DNA from: an uncultured Alistipes sp.
GTDB taxonomy: Bacteria; Bacteroidota; Bacteroidia; Bacteroidales; Rikenellaceae
Assembly (NCBI GenBank): GCA_937899895.1
Contig: CALBQR010000019.1
Coordinates: forward strand, 6,639-70,638
Direction: 5' to 3'
Length of the DNA: 64,000 bases
Below are positions 8,375-17,402 of the stretch, piece by piece. Every line of letters begins with the position of its first letter. Positions within the stretch are counted from its first letter, which is position 1. The notes under the pieces were generated by a model that searched no databases, was not told the DNA's origin, and saw only the letters and a list, made by a program, of their open reading frames with translations. The position numbers and the translations under genes are program-made.

Positions 8375-9421
8375 TTATTTGTCAATTTGTGAGGAGAGGG
8401 TAGCGCAGCACAACTTGTAGAGCATACGCGCTCCGACCATCTCGTCGATGCAACCGATCTTCGAGGGGGCAACTTCGACCAGATCGAAGCCGATGATGCG
8501 GCGGCCGCTCTCGACCACACGCGAGATCAGGTATGCCGCCTCGTTAAAGGTCAGTCCACCGACAACGGGAGTGCCTGTCGTCGGGCAGTATTGCACTTCG
8601 AGGGCATCGATATCGAAACTGATATAGACCTCTGCGGGCAGCTGTTCAACGATCTGCGTGCAAAGCTCGGCCCACGTCTTACCTTCGTAGCGGGCGCGAC
8701 TTAATGTGCGGTCGGTGAAGCTGACGATACGCTTCTCGTTATCGGCCAGCTCCTGCTCGGCATCGCAGAAATCGCGCACTCCGACCTGCACCAGACGCTC
8801 CATCTGGGGCACATCGCGCAGCAAGTTGTACATAATCGAGGCGTGCGAATACTCGAAGCCCTCGTAAGCCTCGCGCAGGTCGCGGTGAGCGTCGAAATGC
8901 AACACGCCGAAGCTTTCATATCGCTCGGCTACGGCACGTACTGCGCCATAGGGGGTGGAGTGGTCGCCACCAACCAGACCGACGATCTTACCGCTGTCGA
9001 TCAGCTGTTTAGCCTTGTTATATATGGTCGCGTTCATCTCCTTGCACGCCTTGTTGATTCGGGCCAACTGCGGAGCAATGCTCTCAACCGTGCAACCCTC
9101 TTCGAGTGCATCAATCACCTTTTTCGACTCGGCGCGCCATTGCTGGCTCTGTTGGAGCATCTGCTCATCTGCATCGAGCGCAGCGATACCATTGCGCCAC
9201 GCGTTGTGATAATCGGCATCGTAGAGGTCGAGCTGTGTCGAAGCCTCGCGGATACTTTGAGGGCCATTGGCTGTGCCGTCGCCATACGAAACGGTAACAT
9301 CCCAGGGAGCCTCAATCAGCACCAAGTCAGCCTCTTCGCAGGTGAAAGGCAGACCATAGTAGTTGCCATTTGCTACACCTACGCCGTTAGGATCGAACTG
9401 CTTATCCATTATTTCGGTCAT
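8375..9421 (-). CDS. Agmatinase/arginase (ureohydrolase) family protein
   Basis: Ureohydrolases split a guanidino group to release urea, using two manganese ions. The 348-residue protein keeps the metal-binding motifs GGDHS (151-155), FDAHRDLR (176-183) and SFDIDAL (about 263-269). The agmatinase, arginase and formimidoglutamase subfamilies cannot be separated by eye; agmatinase is the usual annotation for this Bacteroidetes group. ATG 9421 and ATG 9409 (MDKQFDPN) are both possible starts. It is the first gene of a two-gene unit with the smaller FKBP. Urea produced here could in principle feed the urease at 27.9-37.0 kb; that link is inference. Confidence 0.88.
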   Translation of the reverse strand: MTEIMDKQFDPNGVGVANGNYYGLPFTCEEADLVLIEAPWDVTVSYGDGTANGPQSIREASTQLDLYDADYHNAWRNGIAALDADEQMLQQSQQWRAESKKVIDALEEGCTVESIAPQLARINKACKEMNATIYNKAKQLIDSGKIVGLVGGDHSTPYGAVRAVAERYESFGVLHFDAHRDLREAYEGFEYSHASIMYNLLRDVPQMERLVQVGVRDFCDAEQELADNEKRIVSFTDRTLSRARYEGKTWAELCTQIVEQLPAEVYISFDIDALEVQYCPTTGTPVVGGLTFNEAAYLISRVVESGRRIIGFDLVEVAPSKIGCIDEMVGARMLYKLCCATLSSQIDK

Positions 9422-9441
9422 TTACATCGATTTATAACGTA

Positions 9442-9449
9442 CAAAGATA
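9442..9449 (-). promoter_or_regulatory. Probable -7 box of the agmatinase-family gene
   Basis: The minus strand reads TATCTTTG (TAnnTTTG), 20 bp before ATG 9421. The -33 box is not clear. Confidence 0.5.
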
Positions 9450-9701
9450 CTAATTTTTTGGTATTGCCCGACCGAAAATCGGGCGATGTAAATTTTTTTG
9501 TTGTTCGAGCGCAATATTTGCCTGCTCACGTGCGTTATATATGCAATCCGTCGCGAAAGCGCGGTAGAGGATTTTTCATAATCAATAGATTAAAGTTGGG
9601 GCCTGGCCGAAGTGATTCGGTCAGGTTTTTTTGTGGGCCTATGCTCCGCAGTATCTGCCTTTTGGGAGGCCGCATTTTACACCGATCTCGGTAATGGCAA
9701 C
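9450..9701. other. Gene-free stretch with an orphan plus-strand terminator
   Basis: The 346-bp gap between the agmatinase-family and DUF2723 genes holds no convincing coding sequence. It contains a small hairpin (GCCCGA/TCGGGC, 9466-9484) and a strong plus-strand terminator at 9602-9632 with no gene upstream of it on that strand. A short non-coding transcript is possible, but I could not find a matching promoter. Confidence 0.4.
9602..9632 (+). terminator. Orphan rho-independent terminator
   Basis: A 10-bp stem CCTGGCCGAA with TTCGGTCAGG, a 4-base loop and a run of seven T residues form a textbook terminator. No plus-strand gene precedes it within the gap. Confidence 0.75.
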
Positions 9702-9736
9702 AAAACAAAAAGAGCCGTCCCGCGCGAGGACAGCTC
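9702..9736 (-). terminator. Terminator of the DUF2723 gene
   Basis: A 9-bp stem (GAGCTGTCC with GGACGGCTC, one wobble) is followed on the minus strand by a T-rich tract, 32 bp after the stop codon at 9768. Confidence 0.75.
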
Positions 9737-9767
9737 TCTTTGTTTCTCAATCGTTGATTGTTGCAAA

Positions 9768-12700
9768 CTATTCGGCAGTCAATCGGATCAGGTTGTTCTC
9801 CTCGACACCGATCGAACGATAGAAATCATTCATCTCGGCAACGATCTCGCGGCGGCCATAGCGTGCGGCAGTCAGATAAAGACCCTCGTAAAGTTCCAAT
9901 TTCTCGTCAAGAACGGGATCGATAAGCGACTGCTTGTTGCCGTCGAAACGGGCGTAGTAGTCAATATGCTCAATCAGCTGGCGGGCATAGTCGCGTAGGA
10001 TTGCATCGGCCTTCTCCTCGCCACCGGCCTCGTAGTAGCCCTCGATGATGGGCAGCGTACTCATCTCGGAGTATTCGAGCTGCGTGAAGGGCAGACGCTC
10101 GACAGCCGTATCGAGAACTTTCAGCGCACGCTCCTTATCGCCCTCTATCACAAGCTCTTTTGCCAAAGCTGCGAAGCCGTCGCGGGCGTGAGCAACGTTG
10201 AGGTTATAGGTAACAAAACCATCGACATAGACTCTCTCGTCGGCGATATTTCCGTAGCGGAACTTCTCCATCATCAGCGGATAGGTGTAGTCGGTATCGA
10301 TGCGACCGATAACGCTGTTACGCGATGTGAGAGGGGTAAAGATCGGCACAAGGCGGTACGAGTAACCGTCGAACTGCAAGTAGGGCAGCAGACCGAACTT
10401 CTGCAACGAATAGATCTGTGTGAAGTAGATCGGGCGTTTCCAATCGAAGTGCGCCAACATATCGAGGAACATCAGATCCGACTTCTCGATCGCGGTCTTG
10501 CCCTCGCTGATGCTGATATAGACCGTATCAACCATCAGGTGAGCATCCTTCTCGCTGACGATGCCGCTTGCCAGAGCATTCTCCTTATTTACGGGCAGAG
10601 CCAAGATGCGGGCAGGGATGTAGTCGTTCCAACTGCCGTCGCTCATCTGCACCTTCGAGTGGCGATCCTCGCTTGCCACGAAATCGATGACATCGCTCAA
10701 TTCGACGGGGCGTTCAAAGCGATTAATAACGGGTACCAATTCGTTGCAATAGGTATATTTCTCGCGCGGCAGAGTGAAGGGAACGGGTGCGGCATTGTTC
10801 GAGCGAATACGCATCTGGTCGATATACCACTCTGCGCCCAGATAGCTCATATTCATCACCTTAACATCGTGGCGCACACCCTCGACCTCCTGATTGTACC
10901 AGAGTGGGAAGGTATCGTTATCGCCGAAGTTGAGAATGATCGAGTTGGGAAGAGTCGATTCGAGGTAGTTGCTGCCGATGTCGCGGGCTACGTAGCGGTG
11001 GCTACGGTCGTGGTCATCCCAGTTCTCGGTTGCAAGAACAGTCGGCACAACGGCACATATTGCGGTTGCCGTCAGGGCGATTGCTACACCGTTACGCTTT
11101 GTGAGGCGAGCCAACGCATCGCGCACAGCCAATACGCCCAAGCCGATCCAGATCGAGAAGGCGTAGAACGAGCCTGCATAGACGTAGTCGCGCTCACGCG
11201 GCTCCGAGGGCGAGGTGTTGAAATAGACAACCAGCGCGATACCCATCATTATAAAGAGCCACATCACGATCGAGAAGTTTTTCGGATCGCGATTGAGCTG
11301 ATAGATCAGACCCAGCAGGCCCAGCAGGAAGGGCAAGAAATAGTAGGTATTTCGACCCTTATTCGAGGCCAAATCGTCGGGGATATTGTCCTGCGGACCG
11401 AGGTAAAGCTCGTCGATAAAGCGGATGCCCGACAGCCAATTGCCATCGGTCAGCGTCGAGGTGCTTGCCTGGCGATCGTTCTGGCGACCGACGAAGTTCC
11501 AGAGGAAGTATCGCCAATACATATAGTTGAGTTGGTACGAGAAGAAGAAGTGCAGATTCTCGCCAAATGTCGGCTCAACAAACGAACGCTGCTGCCCGCT
11601 CTCATCGAGGAAGGTAACGCGGCGACCGAAATCGGGCACATCGACCTTTATGGGGCGACCCGCCTCATCGCGGAGTATATTGCCATCTTTATCACGCGCA
11701 AAGTCGTTACGGGTACGATACGAGCCCCAAGCCTCATACTCGCGGCTATCTTTGTGGGCATTCCACATACGCGGGAAGAGGTGCTTGTGCTCATCGGGGA
11801 AGACATAACCGCTCAAAACCTCCTTCTTGTGGTACTTGCCGTCGTTGCCAACGTAGTAGGCATCTTCGGTTGTAACATCGAGGATCGGAGTCGAGTAGTA
11901 GGCTCCGTAGAGCAGCGGACGTGCGCCATACTGATCACGATTCAGTACCGAGAGCAGAGCGTAGGGGTTGTTGGGATTGTTGCTGTTCATCGGGGGATTT
12001 GCCACCGCGCGAATGGTCATCGAGGCATACGAACTGTAACCGAGCATAATGACCGTTACGGCCAATGCGATGGTGTTGAGCAGCACCTTGCCCTTTTTGT
12101 GGGTAAACCACACGGCTGCGCCCAATGCAGCAAAGAGGGCGAAGACGAAGAAGATCATACCCGAATTGACCGGCAGACCCAACGAATTGACAAACATATA
12201 ATCGACTGCCGCACCCACAGCGACCGTATAGGGGATCAAAATGCCATTTACAGCCAACAGAATCGCACCCGCCACGCAGGTTGCCACGACAACGCCTTTC
12301 AGCGTGATTGTCTGCCACTTGCGGAAGTAGTAGATAAATACCAACGCAGGGATCGTCAGCAAGTTAAGGATATGGACACCGATCGAAAGGCCCATCAGAT
12401 ATGCGATCAGAATCAGCCAGCGATTGGCGTGCGGCTCATCGGCTGCATCCTCCCATTTGAGCATTGCCCACACCACCAGAGCCGTAAACATCGACGAGAG
12501 GGCATAGACCTCGCCCTCGACAGCCGAGAACCAGAAGGTATCGGTGAAGGTGTATGCCAGGGCACCTACTGCGCCTGCGCCGAGAATGGCCCAAATTGAG
12601 CCGTTGGTCAGCTCACGACCCGATGCGGTGTAGATGCGGCGAGCCAAGTGGGTAATGGTCCAGAAGAGGAACAGAATACAGAAACCGCTTGCGATCGACG

Positions 12701-12944
12701 ACATCGCATTGACCATCATCGCCAACGAGTCGGTCGAGGGTGCGAAGAGCATAAACAGACGCGCCAACATCATAAAGAGCGGTGCACCGGGAGGGTGTCC
12801 CACTTCGAGCTTATAAGATGTAGCGATAAATTCGGCGCAGTCCCAAAGGCTTGCGGTCGGTTCCATTGTCAGCAGATAGACCATTGTTGCGATTGCAAAG
12901 ACGATCCAGCCTGCTAATGTGTTGAGTTTCTTGAAGTTATTCAT
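9768..12944 (-). CDS. DUF2723 (TMEM260-like) multi-pass membrane protein
   Basis: The 1058-residue protein has a hydrophobic N-terminal half with about a dozen membrane segments and a large soluble C-terminal part. The N-terminal region carries the family hallmark with an acidic residue and glycines after the first segment (LWDCAEFIATSYKLEVGHPPGAP, quoted in part: WDCAEF, VGHPPGAP). The family resembles GT-C lipid-linked sugar transferases, and the animal homologue TMEM260 is an O-mannosyltransferase. In Bacteroidota it is a candidate protein O-glycosylation enzyme acting at the inner membrane, but that role is inferred from distant homology. It is flanked by its own promoter and terminator. 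Confidence 0.9.
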   Translation of the reverse strand: MNNFKKLNTLAGWIVFAIATMVYLLTMEPTASLWDCAEFIATSYKLEVGHPPGAPLFMMLARLFMLFAPSTDSLAMMVNAMSSIASGFCILFLFWTITHLARRIYTASGRELTNGSIWAILGAGAVGALAYTFTDTFWFSAVEGEVYALSSMFTALVVWAMLKWEDAADEPHANRWLILIAYLMGLSIGVHILNLLTIPALVFIYYFRKWQTITLKGVVVATCVAGAILLAVNGILIPYTVAVGAAVDYMFVNSLGLPVNSGMIFFVFALFAALGAAVWFTHKKGKVLLNTIALAVTVIMLGYSSYASMTIRAVANPPMNSNNPNNPYALLSVLNRDQYGARPLLYGAYYSTPILDVTTEDAYYVGNDGKYHKKEVLSGYVFPDEHKHLFPRMWNAHKDSREYEAWGSYRTRNDFARDKDGNILRDEAGRPIKVDVPDFGRRVTFLDESGQQRSFVEPTFGENLHFFFSYQLNYMYWRYFLWNFVGRQNDRQASTSTLTDGNWLSGIRFIDELYLGPQDNIPDDLASNKGRNTYYFLPFLLGLLGLIYQLNRDPKNFSIVMWLFIMMGIALVVYFNTSPSEPRERDYVYAGSFYAFSIWIGLGVLAVRDALARLTKRNGVAIALTATAICAVVPTVLATENWDDHDRSHRYVARDIGSNYLESTLPNSIILNFGDNDTFPLWYNQEVEGVRHDVKVMNMSYLGAEWYIDQMRIRSNNAAPVPFTLPREKYTYCNELVPVINRFERPVELSDVIDFVASEDRHSKVQMSDGSWNDYIPARILALPVNKENALASGIVSEKDAHLMVDTVYISISEGKTAIEKSDLMFLDMLAHFDWKRPIYFTQIYSLQKFGLLPYLQFDGYSYRLVPIFTPLTSRNSVIGRIDTDYTYPLMMEKFRYGNIADERVYVDGFVTYNLNVAHARDGFAALAKELVIEGDKERALKVLDTAVERLPFTQLEYSEMSTLPIIEGYYEAGGEEKADAILRDYARQLIEHIDYYARFDGNKQSLIDPVLDEKLELYEGLYLTAARYGRREIVAEMNDFYRSIGVEENNLIRLTAE

Positions 12945-12977
12945 AAATTGAATTATATTCGCTTATATTCCAAACTA

Positions 12978-13008
12978 CAAATGTACTAAAATAACGTCGA
13001 ACTTCAAT
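12978..13008 (-). promoter_or_regulatory. Promoter of the DUF2723 gene
   Basis: The minus strand reads ATTG, 19 bases, TACATTTG: a perfect -7 box and a -33 box one base from TTTG, ending 33 bp before the start codon. Confidence 0.7.
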
Positions 13009-13174
13009 TTTTATTTGACCGAAACAGAGAAAAGTTTTGCAATTCAGCCCTTTTACGACACTTCTGTTCGATCTTGACGCTCCGTTTTTTGAGGATAGCG
13101 CACCCCGTTTTTTTTGAGGGTAGCACGCTCCGCTTTTTTGAGCGACCTTCTCAGTTCCGCGCCCCAATAAAAAA
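13009..13174. other. Gene-free stretch with a degenerate T-rich tandem repeat
   Basis: The 308-bp gap between the DUF2723 and acyl-CoA ligase genes holds the promoter of the former, the terminator of the latter and a three-unit repeat (13076-13146). I see no credible gene; a minus-strand reading frame here is low-complexity and driven by the repeat. Confidence 0.5.
13076..13146. repeat. Three imperfect tandem repeats of about 24 bp
   Basis: Three adjacent units at 13076-13099, 13100-13124 and 13125-13146 share the pattern cgC(T/C)CCG(T/C), six to eight T residues, then GAG and usually a TAGC end. The repeat is degenerate and does not form good hairpins. Confidence 0.6.
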
Positions 13175-13201
13175 GACCTATCCGAACTTGTCGAATAGGT
13201 C
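13175..13201 (-). terminator. Terminator of the acyl-CoA ligase gene
   Basis: Stem GACCTAT/ATAGGTC with a 13-base interval, followed on the minus strand by TTTTTTA, 52 bp after the stop codon. Confidence 0.75.
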
Positions 13202-13252
13202 TCGCTTAATTATTGATAGCAGAACGAATGTCGGTCTGCTAAATTGGACAGT

Positions 13253-14869
13253 CTATTTCTTCTCCTGCTTCTTGCGGTTGTTGTACAAGAAACGCTTGAT
13301 CTTCATCGAAGGGGTCTTCTGGAACTCATCGACCTCCTCAACTTCGGCAATGCGCGAGAACTTATTTACCTGCGAATTGACGTACTGCATAACCTCCTTC
13401 TTAACCTCCTCCATCTTCTCGGTGAGGTCATCCTTGAAGTCGTAGTAGCGACGCTCCAACTCCTCGCGGTTGAAATTCACAAGGGCAACCAGATGGCCCT
13501 CCTCCATCGTTACGATCGACTCGGCAACCAACGAGTTGCTGTTGATTACGTGCTCGATCTCTTCGGGATAGATATTCTCACCGCTGGGGCCTACGATCAT
13601 ACTATTGACACGACCCTTGATGTAGATATAACCATCTTCGTCGATCTTTGCAATATCCTTGGTGCGGAACCAACCATCCTCGGTAAATACCTCTGCCGTA
13701 ATTTCGGGGTTCTTGTAGTAGCCCTGCATTACGCACGGGGTCTTAACCACCAGCTCGCCTTCACCCTTTTCGTTCAGGTTATCAAGACGTACCTCGACAC
13801 CCTCCATTACAGGACCGGTCGAAGAGAGACGGGTCAAACCGGGCAGCGCACCTGCAATCAGCGGAGCAGTCTCGGTCAGACCGTAGCCGATCGCGTAGTT
13901 GAACTTACCATCAAGCAGGAACTGCTCGGCCTGCGGATCGAGCTTCGCGCCACCGATGCCGAGGAAGCGAACGCGACCACCAAAGACCTTGGCAAGTTTA
14001 GTCGACGCTACGCGGTGCAGCAGACGGCGCGTAGGAGCCCAACCATAGAGCGTGCGGGTGATAGCCTTCGAGTTGAAGGTCGCCAATACCTGATGCTTGA
14101 AGATCTTCTCGATAATCAGCGGTACGATCAGCATAATCGTCGGGCGCACCTGCTTCAATGCGGGCAGCAGTACCGACACCGTGGGCGGACGATCCAGATA
14201 GGTTACATTCGAGCCACGCGACATCGGGAAGAGCATACCGAGCGAGCACTCGTAGGTGTGCGACAGAGGCAGCACCGAGAGCCACACATCGTCGCGATGA
14301 ATCGGGTAGAGCTGCTGCAACAGATGCAACTGCGAGCAGAGGCTGTAATGGGTATGCATCACGCCTTTGGGCGACGAGGTTGTGCCTGAGGTGTAGATGA
14401 TTGCGGCCAGATCCTCCGGTTTGGGATCGGCCATCGAGCCCTGCTCATTGACATTCTGCGCCAATACGCTGAGGTTCTTTGTGCGGATTACGATATTCGA
14501 CTTGGCAACGCGCTCCTTCGAGACTTTGGTGTAGAGTTTGTCCGAAACGCAGAGTGCCTTTGCCTCCGAATGTTCGAGAATTTTTTCGAGTTCGACCTCC
14601 GAAAAATCGGGCAGAATAGGAACGATAACCATACCTGCCGATACGGTTGCCATATAGCAAACGGCCCAGTTTGAGTGGCTTGAACTATACAGAGCGACCT
14701 TGTCGCCCTCACGAAGACCTGCGCCAACGAGCATCTCTTTTACCTTTTCGACACGTTCGCCCAGCTCCTTAAAAGTCATTTTGGTATTGCCAAGCATCTG
14801 CGAGCACATTAGGTCGGAATACTTCTCGACGCTCTGCTTTAACATCTCGGCAAGAGTTCTAAAAGACAT
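13253..14869 (-). CDS. AMP-binding long-chain acyl-CoA synthetase
   Basis: The enzyme activates a fatty acid through an acyl-AMP and joins it to CoA. The 538-residue protein has the P-loop motif YTSGTTSSPKG (about 159-169), the A5 motif YGLTET (about 324-329) and the hinge region DGWFRTKDIAKIDEDGY followed by IKGR (about 425-447). The C-terminal lysine region is present (TPSMKIKRF). Length and motifs suit the FadD/Fad15-type ligases common in Bacteroidota. It could recycle membrane fatty acids or activate exogenous ones; the chain length preference is not visible. It appears to be monocistronic. Confidence 0.92.
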   Translation of the reverse strand: MSFRTLAEMLKQSVEKYSDLMCSQMLGNTKMTFKELGERVEKVKEMLVGAGLREGDKVALYSSSHSNWAVCYMATVSAGMVIVPILPDFSEVELEKILEHSEAKALCVSDKLYTKVSKERVAKSNIVIRTKNLSVLAQNVNEQGSMADPKPEDLAAIIYTSGTTSSPKGVMHTHYSLCSQLHLLQQLYPIHRDDVWLSVLPLSHTYECSLGMLFPMSRGSNVTYLDRPPTVSVLLPALKQVRPTIMLIVPLIIEKIFKHQVLATFNSKAITRTLYGWAPTRRLLHRVASTKLAKVFGGRVRFLGIGGAKLDPQAEQFLLDGKFNYAIGYGLTETAPLIAGALPGLTRLSSTGPVMEGVEVRLDNLNEKGEGELVVKTPCVMQGYYKNPEITAEVFTEDGWFRTKDIAKIDEDGYIYIKGRVNSMIVGPSGENIYPEEIEHVINSNSLVAESIVTMEEGHLVALVNFNREELERRYYDFKDDLTEKMEEVKKEVMQYVNSQVNKFSRIAEVEEVDEFQKTPSMKIKRFLYNNRKKQEKK

Positions 14870-14901
14870 ATTTTTTCAACTTTAATACGTGTTATAAAAC
14901 G

Positions 14902-14909
14902 CAAAGTTA
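14902..14909 (-). promoter_or_regulatory. Probable -7 box of the acyl-CoA ligase gene
   Basis: The minus strand reads TAACTTTG (TAnnTTTG) 32 bp before the start codon; the -33 box is weak. It lies back to back with the queG -7 box. Confidence 0.5.
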
Positions 14910-14931
14910 CTAATTTTTATTATTTTAACGC

Positions 14932-14939
14932 TACATTTG
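14932..14939 (+). promoter_or_regulatory. Probable -7 box of queG
   Basis: TACATTTG matches TAnnTTTG and ends 18 bp before ATG 14958, leaving a very short leader. The -33 box is weak. Confidence 0.5.
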
Positions 14940-14957
14940 TAACCTAAAATTACATTT

Positions 14958-15875
14958 ATGCTCAACAAAGAGAGGATATACGCATTGGCTCGTGAGGTGG
15001 GATTTTCGCTTTGCGGGGTCGCAAAGTGCAGATATTTAGATGTTTCGCATCGACGTTTTGACCAATGGCTGACTCGTGGCGATGGCGACGGATTGGAGTA
15101 TATGCAACGCAATATCGAGAAGCGTTTTGACCCTTCGCAGCTTGTTGAGGGTGCAAAGACGGTCATTGTCTGCGCTTTGAACTATCGCAATCCGATTACA
15201 AACGGATATGCTGCCGAGGCGCATTGCAAGATTGCCTCTTATGCCTGCACGATAGATTATCACCACACCATAAAGGCGATGTTGCACGAGATGTTTGCCC
15301 GTCTGCGTGAGGAGAGTCCGCAACTCGTCGGTCGTGCCTTTGTCGATTCGGCTCCGCTGGCCGAGAAGAGTTGGGCTGTTGAGGCGGGACTCGGCTGGAT
15401 CGGTCGCCAATCGTTGCTCGTTACGCGAGAGTTCGGAACGACGCTGCTGCTTGGCGAACTTGTGCTGTGCGATGAGGCGGATAGCTACGACGAGCCCTTC
15501 GTGGGCGATGGCTGTGGCACGTGCCGCCGTTGTATCGATGCCTGCCCGAACTGCGCGATTGGCAACGATCGCACGATCGACTCGCGCCGTTGCATTTCGC
15601 GCCTTACAATCGAGCGCGGGGAGTCGATCCCTGCCGATTGCAGGCTCAATGGCTGGATATTCGGTTGCGAGGAGTGTCAGAATGTCTGCCCCTACAACCA
15701 CGCCAAGCCCACGGCAACCCATTCGGCAATTGCGCCTACATTCGATCCGCGCGAGATTGCGCCCGTGCAGTGGCAGACGATGAGCGATGAGGAGTTTGCC
15801 GAACGCTTTGGTCGTACCCCGATGGCGCGTAGTGGTCGTGAGCGTATTCTCCGTGCAATAGAACTCTCCGAATAG
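14958..15875 (+). CDS. queG: Epoxyqueuosine reductase (tRNA modification)
   Basis: QueG removes the epoxide oxygen in the last step of queuosine synthesis on tRNA, using cobalamin and two [4Fe-4S] clusters. The 305-residue protein has both ferredoxin-type clusters: CGTCRRCIDACPNC (about 185-198) and CEECQNVCPYN (about 236-246). The conserved N-terminal part (REVGFSLCGVAKC) and the DSAPLAEKSWA segment that contains the catalytic aspartate region are present. It lies alone between two minus-strand genes. Its cobalamin need fits with, but does not prove, a corrinoid role for the importer at 0-2 kb. Confidence 0.93.
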   Translation: MLNKERIYALAREVGFSLCGVAKCRYLDVSHRRFDQWLTRGDGDGLEYMQRNIEKRFDPSQLVEGAKTVIVCALNYRNPITNGYAAEAHCKIASYACTIDYHHTIKAMLHEMFARLREESPQLVGRAFVDSAPLAEKSWAVEAGLGWIGRQSLLVTREFGTTLLLGELVLCDEADSYDEPFVGDGCGTCRRCIDACPNCAIGNDRTIDSRRCISRLTIERGESIPADCRLNGWIFGCEECQNVCPYNHAKPTATHSAIAPTFDPREIAPVQWQTMSDEEFAERFGRTPMARSGRERILRAIELSE

Positions 15876-15949
15876 AACGTTCAGCTCGAAAAGTTGCACA
15901 GCAGCAGAGGTGTGTTTGTGCCGATATTTATACCTTCTATATATAGAAG

Positions 15950-15977
15950 AAAGGGCCGCGTCGAAACGCAGCCCTTT
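15950..15977 (-). terminator. Terminator of eno
   Basis: A strong hairpin with arms AAAGGGC and GCCCTTT and an inner GCGT/ACGC stem lies 23 bp beyond the eno stop codon; it can also serve queG on the plus strand. Confidence 0.75.
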
Positions 15978-15999
15978 TCTCATTTGAAAGCAAATCGAA

Positions 16000-17286
16000 T
16001 TACTTGCGATAAACCTTCTTGTAACCGTAGATAGCCTCGTCGCCGAGCTCCTCCTCGATACGGAGCAGCTGGTTGTACTTAGCCATACGATCCGAACGCG
16101 ACATCGAACCGGTCTTGATCTGACCAGAGTTGGTTGCAACTGCGATGTCAGCGATGGTCGAATCCTCGGTCTCACCCGAACGGTGCGAAGTAACCGAAGT
16201 GTAACCTGCGCGGTGAGCCATCTCGATAGCGTCGAGAGTCTCGGTCAGCGAACCGATCTGGTTAACCTTGATCAGAATCGAGTTACCGCAACCCAGCTCG
16301 ATACCCTTCTTCAAGAACTCAACGTTGGTAACGAACAGGTCATCACCTACCAGCTGGCACTTGTCGCCGATAGCTGCGGTGAGCTGCTGCCAGCCCTCCC
16401 AGTCGTTCTCGCTCATACCGTCCTCGATCGAGTCGATGGGGTACTTCTCAACCAGACCCTTCAAGTACTCAACCTGCTCAGCCGAAGTGCGCTTTGCACC
16501 CTTCTCGCCCTCGAACTTGGTGTAGTCGTAGATGCCATCCTTGTAGAACTCCGACGAAGCGCAGTCCATACCGATCATAACGTCCTTACCGGGAACGTAA
16601 CCAGCCTTCTCGATAGCCTTGATGATCGAATCCAGAGCGTCCTCGGTACCCTCCAATGCGGGAGCGAAACCACCCTCATCACCTACTGCGGTCGAGAGGT
16701 TACGATCGTGCAGAACCTTCTTCAAAGCGTGGAATACCTCAGCACCCATACGCAGACCCTCCTTGAAGGTGGGAGCGCCAACGGGGCGAATCATAAACTC
16801 CTGGAATGCGATAGGAGCGTCCGAGTGCGAACCACCGTTGATGATGTTCATCATAGGAACGGGCAGAGTCTTTGCGTTGGTACCGCCGATGTAGCGATAC
16901 AGCGGAAGACCGAAGTAGTCAGCAGCAGCGCGTGCAACTGCCAACGATACGCCGAGGATAGCATTTGCGCCGAGGTTGCTCTTGGTCTTGGTGCCGTCGA
17001 GCTCGATCATAGTCATGTCGATACCAACCTGATCGGTAACGTTCATACCTACGATCTCCTTTGCGATGATCTCATTTACGTTCTTAACAGCCTTCTCAAC
17101 GCCCTTACCGAGGTAGCGGTTCTTGTCGCCGTCGCGAAGCTCCAAAGCCTCGTTCTCGCCGGTCGATGCGCCGCTGGGAACTGCTGCACGGCCAAATGCG
17201 CCGCTTGCGGTTGCTACTTCAACTTCGATGGTCGGGTTGCCGCGCGAGTCAAGGATCTCACGTGCGTGAACACTAATGATTTGCAT
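16000..17286 (-). CDS. eno: Enolase
   Basis: Enolase interconverts 2-phosphoglycerate and phosphoenolpyruvate in glycolysis. The 428-residue protein shows the full family pattern: the N-terminal AREILDSRGNPT, the GASTGENEALELRDG loop, metal-ligand aspartate and glutamate regions (MDCASSEF, SIEDGMSENDW, VGDDLFVTN) and the signature LIKVNQIGSLTET followed by SHRSGETED. A consensus-like promoter lies 70 bp upstream and a terminator just downstream, so it is monocistronic. Confidence 0.98.
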   Translation of the reverse strand: MQIISVHAREILDSRGNPTIEVEVATASGAFGRAAVPSGASTGENEALELRDGDKNRYLGKGVEKAVKNVNEIIAKEIVGMNVTDQVGIDMTMIELDGTKTKSNLGANAILGVSLAVARAAADYFGLPLYRYIGGTNAKTLPVPMMNIINGGSHSDAPIAFQEFMIRPVGAPTFKEGLRMGAEVFHALKKVLHDRNLSTAVGDEGGFAPALEGTEDALDSIIKAIEKAGYVPGKDVMIGMDCASSEFYKDGIYDYTKFEGEKGAKRTSAEQVEYLKGLVEKYPIDSIEDGMSENDWEGWQQLTAAIGDKCQLVGDDLFVTNVEFLKKGIELGCGNSILIKVNQIGSLTETLDAIEMAHRAGYTSVTSHRSGETEDSTIADIAVATNSGQIKTGSMSRSDRMAKYNQLLRIEEELGDEAIYGYKKVYRK

Positions 17287-17356
17287 AGTTGTAATTTGTT
17301 GTTAATTAGTTATTGTTTATATGTGCTTATATTTGCTTTACATACAATTTGCGTTG

Positions 17357-17386
17357 CAAATTTACGGTTTTCTTTCGAATCTCAAA
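17357..17386 (-). promoter_or_regulatory. Promoter of eno
   Basis: The minus strand reads TTTG, 18 bases, TAAATTTG. Both boxes match consensus; the spacer is one base shorter than usual. The leader is about 65 nt. Confidence 0.7.
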
Positions 17387-17402
17387 AGAAAATTGCCCGC
17401 AA

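Noticed and set aside
9535..9750. A 71-codon minus-strand frame in the gap before the agmatinase-family gene
   Set aside because: It runs through two terminator hairpins and has no family character.
10188..12599. An 803-codon open frame on the plus strand opposite the DUF2723 gene
   Set aside because: The DUF2723 protein has clear membrane segments and family motifs; the antisense product does not resemble a protein family.
12937..13167. A 76-codon minus-strand frame upstream of the DUF2723 gene
   Set aside because: It overlaps the DUF2723 start and promoter and is composed largely of the low-complexity tandem repeat.
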